Shown piece by piece: positions 57,954 to 64,000 of a stretch of 64,000 nucleotides of DNA; position 1 is the first letter of the stretch; every line of letters begins with the position of its first letter. The notes beneath the pieces were generated by a model. It made no database searches. It worked only from the letters and a program-made list of their open reading frames with translations, and was not told the origin of the DNA. Location: NCBI RefSeq assembly GCF_040807025.1, contig NC_090964.1:3410001-3474000 (forward strand), in the 5' to 3' direction. This DNA is from Struthio camelus (Eukaryota; Chordata; Aves; Struthioniformes; Struthionidae). The translations under genes were made by a program, and so were the position numbers.

Positions 57954-60063
57954 CCAGAATCCGGAAGCTGGTCCTGGCAAGCAGGTAGAGGAGGACCTCA
58001 GCCCACCACCTTTTTATCTGCGGATGCATTTGCTGCCCAAAGGCAGAGCATCAGCTCTTCCCCTTTGCTGGTGAAAAGGCCGTGGTGATGCAACTGCCCA
58101 TCATGGATGTGGGCATCTGTGGCCGAGTGGGTTGAGCAGTGCTGATGGGTTGGCAGGCGCCAGGGCTGCTGCTTTTAGACCCAGTGGCAGCATGGAGAAG
58201 AGATGGGAAGATAAGAAGCATGGTCCAGGCAGCCTTGGCAGGGCCGCAGGGGAAGGAGCAGCCTGCTTATCATGAAACCCCCAAAATCCCGTCTATACTT
58301 GGCTCCCTGAAGGTGCCTCTTGGGTTTTCTTTGCACTTTGAAATGCAGCACACGGGCGGCTTGGGAGTTTGGGGGAGAAGTGATACATATCTTGGGGACA
58401 TGGTGGTGTTAGCAGCCTGTCTACCCCACTTCCCACCCCTGCACAAAGGGAAGTGGGAAAAAAAGAAGTGGGAAAGAGTCCAGACCAGTTGGTAATTCCC
58501 TTTTCTGATCACCTTTGAGCAACTGGTCTCAGACACATCTCAGCATCCCTGACTGGGAGCATTAACCCACTAGATGCCTCTGGGAGGGCACTTGTGGGCA
58601 GTGAAGTGGGTTGGGAATCCCCCTCTATGCTGGTCCTGGGAACATTTTCCTATGGGCAATGCCACTCCTGCCATGAGCCTGTCCTGGGTGAAGGCACAGA
58701 TCAGAAAGTGGCCTGCTGGCTGTAGCTGTTTTGTGCTCCTTGTTCTATAAATGGATTTGTTGGTTATCTCCCAAGGCTTACCTCCATCCCCATCCAAGGC
58801 TCTGAGAAGCCAGAAGTCCTGCTAAGTCTGGCTACAGGAGGGTTAAACATTGCTGGCCCAGGGGCCTGAGGCAGGGGAGGATGTGAGCCCTCAGCTTGCA
58901 CACGGGCAGGCAGGGCTGGGAGTCAGAGTACCCCAGGACAGTGGTAGCGCCAGGTGCTTTGTCTGCCAGCTGATCAAGAGTCTGGAAAGTCCCTTGCTGA
59001 TGCAGCAGTTGTCAGCCCTGCCTAGGTCCATTGCGGGGCCTCCAGCTGAGACGACTAGGCAGGGCAGTTACATTTGGATGAAATTGGAGCCTGCAGTGCT
59101 GCAGCCACCAGGATTTCCCTGTGGATTGTGTGCTGTCTGCGCTGTACTATGGGACTGGGGAGGTGAAAGCAGGCAGTGACCATTTGCTGGTATAGTCAGG
59201 GTGAACTGTTGCTTTGCTGGGAGCCAGCCCCTTTTCCCCATGGCCCCTGCTTAGGTGCATCATCTTGGGCAGGGGCTGGCTTGGTCTCATGGCCTTGTCT
59301 GTGCTGCATGGGGATCCATCGGCCCTATCCCCCTGAGCACCTGAGAGCAGCAACCCTGTCCCAGGGATGGCTCCCTCCTTCCCAAGCACTTCTGTGGGAC
59401 TGGACTCATGAAGGAGCATGCCTGTCCCGCAGGGTGCGAGCGTGTTGGTGCAAACTTACATGCACGAGTGTGCAGGAGGCACATAGAGTGGCTCCAGGAA
59501 TCTGGAGGCTGCCTTGCGCCCTGCACAGCTGTGGTAGCACGTGTGCCGGGCAGGGTGGCAGGAAGCTCAGTGACCCACAAAGGACTCAGCAAGAGCCCAG
59601 GTGCCCACAGGGTGCTGGAAGCACTTTCATTTCCCTGTGGCGGTGGCAATGGGGAGTGTTGGGGCTCCAGGAGCAATAAATAGCATAAGTCACCTGCTCC
59701 TGTGCTTGCCAGGGCACTGGGGGCCCGAAAGCCTTCCCAGCCAGCCCTGTGCGACTCAGCAGCTGATGTGTGCGTGGGAGGCCTCCTCTTCTCCTGGCTC
59801 CCTGCATTATGAGTAAGCACAGGCTGGCGAGACCCTGGCGAGAAGAGCTGAGGGGGCGGAGGGGGGCCGTAATTAGCAGGTGCAAAGCAAGCTGCTGCCG
59901 GTCAGGTCAGCTGAGTCACCACACAGCCGGTGTGCGTGCATGTGTGTCTGTGCACGCACATGTGGGCGATGGGGGTACAGGGGGCTGGGGTGCCTGCAAG
60001 GGACTGGGAGGGCATAGGAGGATGCAGAAGACAGGGGCTGCTGGTTGTGGTGTGGATGCAGGG

Positions 60064-60090
60064 GTGTGTGTGTGTGTGGGGGGGGGGGGG
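60064..60090 (+). repeat. (TG)n followed by G13
   Basis: About seven TG units run directly into thirteen G bases. Confidence 0.9.
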
Positions 60091-61500
60091 TAGACACCAT
60101 GTGGAGGCCCGGGAAGGTGTGCCTGTGGGGGGGATTTATGCAGATGGGTGCATGCTGTGCTCTGTGTGAACATGGGGAACTCTGTGTGTGGCCAGAAGTG
60201 TGTGACATCCCATTGCACACAGGTGACCTCCTGGCAGGAGGGCAGGAGCAGCCTGCAGCCTGCAACCCTCCTGCAGCCTGCTGGGCTATCGCTGCTCGGG
60301 TCTTGGGCCAGTCCACGCTTACTCCACCCTGAGAAGATGAAGCTTTATCCATCTCCCCTCAAAGAGTTCGTTTGCTTTTGGCTCCCATTCAGCATCAAAT
60401 GGACCTCCCCATCCTGTGGCTCGGAGCCACGGGGAGCTCGCTGGCTTTCATGGTGGAACACCACTAAGGATGCTCTTTGGTGCTTAGTGGGGCACAGCAG
60501 GGATGGACTCCCTGCCTCCCTTTTCTCCACCAGGACCCTTCTCTGCTCATGAGTCAGCTCACGTGCCCCAGCAATGAGCCCCTTACCCATGCACTATGCT
60601 AGGAAGCCAGGGTGACCTGCTGGCAAGCTGGCATGGTATGCTAGCCCCCGAGACCATTTGCCTCAGGGAGACCCACAGGGCACCTCAGGGACCTGTCATC
60701 CACTGGCTATCTCTGTGGGCCAGTGCTGTGTCCTGCCCATGGCTCAATGGCCTCAGCTGGCCCTGGGTTGTGTTGGAGGAGCAATGTCAAGTGGAACCTG
60801 CTCATAGAGCTGTGTCTGAGCCTTTCTGGGGAGGCAGCCAAGCAGTGAGGGTATGGCAGCCAGGTAGGATGGGGATAGCAGGGGATGGGCTTATGTGGCT
60901 TAGAGACACAGCAGGAAGCAAATCCCTCTAAGAGGTGATCTGCAGTGATGAGCCAGGTTAGGAGAGTAGTTCTGCCAGTGACTCACTCTGGAACATTGTC
61001 AGAGCCCCCCTCTGTGCCTCAGTTTCCCTTGAATGCGGACTGCCCTCCCAGGCTGTGCACTATGTGTTTTTGGGCTCCATTTCTTTGCCCTACTGCTGGC
61101 AGGGCTGGCGGTGCAGAAATGAACCCTGGACAGTGCGGCATCTGCTAGAATGAGGTGCTGGGCCCTGCGGTCCCACAGTGACTTTGCTCTACCTGCGTGG
61201 CTTTGTCCTGCTGAGCATGTGCTGGGGGTGGACTGGTCTCAAGATGCAGTAATCATGCCATGTGCGGTTCATCCCAGCTGGATGCTTAGGGGAAGGGGGC
61301 TCTGGTCAGCCCCCACCATGTCTCGCCATCTCTCTGAAAAGGGTCTCTTTGTGGCTGGGGACTGTGCAGCACAGCCCCGGGTGCAAACTAAGACCTTTCA
61401 GCTGAGGAGCTGCTGGCTGGACTCCCTTAAAGGCATCGCAAGCTCAGCTCTGCTGAGTCCCAGGGCTGGGAGCTCCCGTCCTGATGTGTCTCGCCCTGGG

Positions 61501-61540
61501 GTGTGTGTGTGTGCGTGTGTGTGTGTGTGCATGTGCATGC
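61501..61540 (+). repeat. (GT)n microsatellite
   Basis: GT repeats with single GCGT and GCAT interruptions over 40 bases. Antisense frames here give His/Thr repeats and are not coding. Confidence 0.92.
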
Positions 61541-64000
61541 AGAGCAGGGAGGCAGCTGAGCCTCCCTGCATGAGATGAGCAGGCAGCAATTCGCCTGTTG
61601 TTGTCACTGGCACCCGGATGCTCCATGCTGCGCATGGGGCCAGGGCTGGTTTCTGTGGGCCCTCACAGCAGAGGGTACTACGCTCTGTGGCGTCTCACTC
61701 ATGCCAGCATCTCTGGGTTGCCTTTCTCTTGCGGTGATGTGGCCCATGGATCAGGATCTGGTGCCACTACACATCCCTTGAGCCTGTCCGGGCCAGGAGG
61801 GATGTCAGGAGGGCTGTCTCCCACTGCGATGCCCCATGCCAGCTCCTGTTCCTGTCCTTGCGGGATGCTGGCTCCAGCCCTTGGCACCAGTGCGTTTGCC
61901 CCTGCCAAGCACAAGGATCTGTTTCCTCCTACCAGAAGCAACGCCTGGGGAAGGGCTAGCACCATTTGGTGGCTGCTGAGTGCCCCTGGTGGGGCAGGCT
62001 GTCTCCAGCCTCCCACTGGCTCTGGAGCTGCCTGGAGCCATGCTGTGGGCTGCGGCGGCACAGTCCTACATGTTCTCTGCCACACGATTCACCCACTGCT
62101 CTCATTGAGATCTTCCTGTTCTTTGCAGCGTCTGGCTCAGATTTCTCCCCTCCACCCTCCATTCTGCCTGTCCCAGGTGGGCTGTGTCAGTGGCATTGGA
62201 CTTTGTCTCCTCAACCTGCTGGGACCGCACACTGGGCAGCGAGGGGTTTCTGGCAGAAAAAAAGCGAGTTGCATGATTTTTGGTGGTTCCTGGGCTACAG
62301 TGTGTGCAGGCGTGGGCTTGGGCTGAAAGGGCTGGTGCGGAAGGCATGGGAAGGGGTGAACTGGTCAAGTATTGGTAGAACTGGTAGAGGGTAATGAGCA
62401 GGAGTCTGTGTGGGGCAGATTGGGCTGTGCAGGGGGGTTAACAGGAAAGCCTGGTCTGCATGGATCAGAGAGAGGAGAGCCTGTGAGAAGCTTTGTCTGG
62501 ATGCAGCTGGTGACATTTTGCTTAGAGATTTTCTAATGTTGCCCCCCACATCCCTCTGAAACCCCATCACCTGTCCAGCGGGGACGGCATCCTCCAGTCC
62601 AGAGGATGCCTGGGGATATAAAATCTTAGTAGGCTCAGCTAGGTGGGATGGCTGGATCTGGTGTGGGGCAGGTGCTGCTCTAGGCTGGAGTTTGGTGCAG
62701 AGTGCTGTCCTGGGAGGGGGACACCAGCGTGGGAACAGTAGGCTTAGCAAGGGAGCATGCCCATATAGGAAGGGCACTAGGAACAGGTTCCTGGGGGCTG
62801 CCAGGTCTCTGGTCCTTCCTGGGCAGGGAAAGCATCTGAGTGTGTCAGACATTTCCTCCCTGGAGCGGACGTATGGGAGGGGGTTCCTGGCTGCATGGAG
62901 ACCTGTGCTGCGCTGGTGTATGAAGATAGGGTGCCCAGTGCTTAGGATAGTCCGGAAAGAGGGAACAGTGATGGGAAAGCCACAGCTTAACCGGTGCAGA
63001 TGGACTCAGATAGTGAAGTTTGCTGGAGATTGCCCATTATTTTTGCAGACATTTTTGAAACAGTGTCTTTCTGCAACCTTTCTCTACTGCTCCGTACTGC
63101 AGGTACCCATGGCAAATATTTTCTCCTCTAACCCAAAGGCATTCTGCTATTAACTCCCTCACCTTTGAGGTCTAAAATCTGCAAACTAGTACAAATATTT
63201 CTATTTTTCTTGCACAACTGGGAAATTTTTATCGGATAAAAAATGTTCCGCAAAGAATTCTTCAGCAAAGAAAATTTTGGGGGAGAAATTCACCTGCTGT
63301 CTTGTAAACCACTGTGGCCCCCATCCGTCTTGGAGCTGAGCACCCTACTGTTCCCAAGCCTTCCCAGGCTGGCCAGTCTCCATCTATGCATGTTGGTGGC
63401 AGGCTGAAATCTCTGCAGATATTTTAGCAGGGAAAGGTACCTGTCTAACTGCCAGGGACTGTCCTTCCCATGCACAGCAAAATAAGACCCTTTCCTCCTG
63501 GGGTTTGACTTGCAGTGTTTTTAAAGACAAGTATGTACAGTCCTCCAAAGATGTGGGGCAGGCTACAGGGCTTGGCTGGAGGAAGCTAGGCAAGGGAGAG
63601 GTGAAAGGAAGTGCACAGTGCACGTGGTATTTGGAAACCACTATTTTCCTTACCAAGTGAGTTTGACTGGGGAGCCCAGTGGGAAGGGCTGAGGGAAGGA
63701 CATAGGCTCTTTGGCAGCTGCCCTACAGTGCATTTACATGCACTGCTCAGGGTTTGCTACCATTGCCAGTGAGTTTGCAGAGCATGCAGAATCTGTCCCT
63801 GCTCTAGGAGCCAACACAAACCTATTGGTGTCCTGGATGGACATCTGGGATACAGTTTATTGGAGATCAGCATAGAGATGGAGATCACCATGGCTTAGCT
63901 CCATGGGCTACCTAGAAAGAAAGCACAGAGGAGCGTTCCTTTGGATAGAACTGGAGGGTAGAGTGCAAAGGAACTCATTGCTCCTCTGAGCTTCCCTCCT

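Larger units (their letters stand above)
32584..64000 (+). other. FOXO6: FOXO6 intron 1 (partial, runs off the right edge)
   Basis: No sequence encoding the expected second-exon start (NSIRHNLSLH and the basic wing that follows) was found in any plus frame after the donor, and no long FOXO-like C-terminal frame is present. The intron is therefore at least 31.4 kb. Long first introns are usual in FOXO genes. It holds no other recognisable exon. The main contents are CpG-rich patches, AT-rich islets, minisatellites and simple repeats, listed separately. Confidence 0.8.
55946..64000. other. Intron 1, distal part to the window edge
   Basis: No exon, RNA gene or interspersed repeat is recognised. 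Contents are RFX-like motifs near 57.9 kb, simple repeats at 60064-60090 and 61501-61540, and an AT-rich tail at 63010-63300 that may be a decayed repeat. Confidence 0.45.

Noticed and set aside
32584..64000. FOXO6 exon 2 inside the window
   Set aside because: No frame shows NSIRHNLS or the FOXO C-terminal regions; the intron simply continues past the edge.

Overview
The window looks like vertebrate DNA from a sauropsid, most likely a bird: CR1-type LINE fragments, few other repeats, a dense CpG island and GC-rich sequence broken by AT-rich islets, as on an avian microchromosome. A turtle or crocodilian is not excluded. There are no bacterial, viral or organellar features. The only coding sequence I can support is the first coding exon of FOXO6, a forkhead transcription factor of the FOXO class, at 32152-32583 on the plus strand. 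The exon carries the N-terminal AKT site and the first half of the forkhead domain and ends at a clean splice donor. The second coding exon, which should begin with the DNA-recognition helix, is not in the remaining 31.4 kb, so intron 1 runs off the right edge.

Region by region: 1-29.6 kb is intergenic DNA upstream of FOXO6, with two minus-oriented CR1 fragments (2.3-2.7 and 11.7-12.3 kb), one older plus-oriented L3/CR1-like fragment (27.6-27.8 kb), several microsatellites and a few AT-rich stretches that could be decayed repeats or conserved elements. From 29.6 to 32.85 kb lies a CpG island holding the promoter (GC-box cluster, one CRE, two CCAAT boxes, one CACGTG E-box), a leader with several short upstream reading frames, and an extreme G-tract directly before the start codon. 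From 32.6 kb to the end is FOXO6 intron 1. It contains secondary CpG-rich patches (38.2-38.9, 40.75-43.1 kb), a perfect CArg box, a pair of RFX X-box-like motifs, AT-rich islets with homeodomain-type motifs, two degenerate minisatellites and assorted simple repeats.

No novel multigene system was found. What deserves attention is regulatory: the G-rich, uORF-rich FOXO6 leader and candidate enhancer or insulator motifs in the flank and intron. All motif calls come from reading by eye and have no occupancy or conservation support here. Most of the many open frames in the GC-rich parts are composition artefacts.
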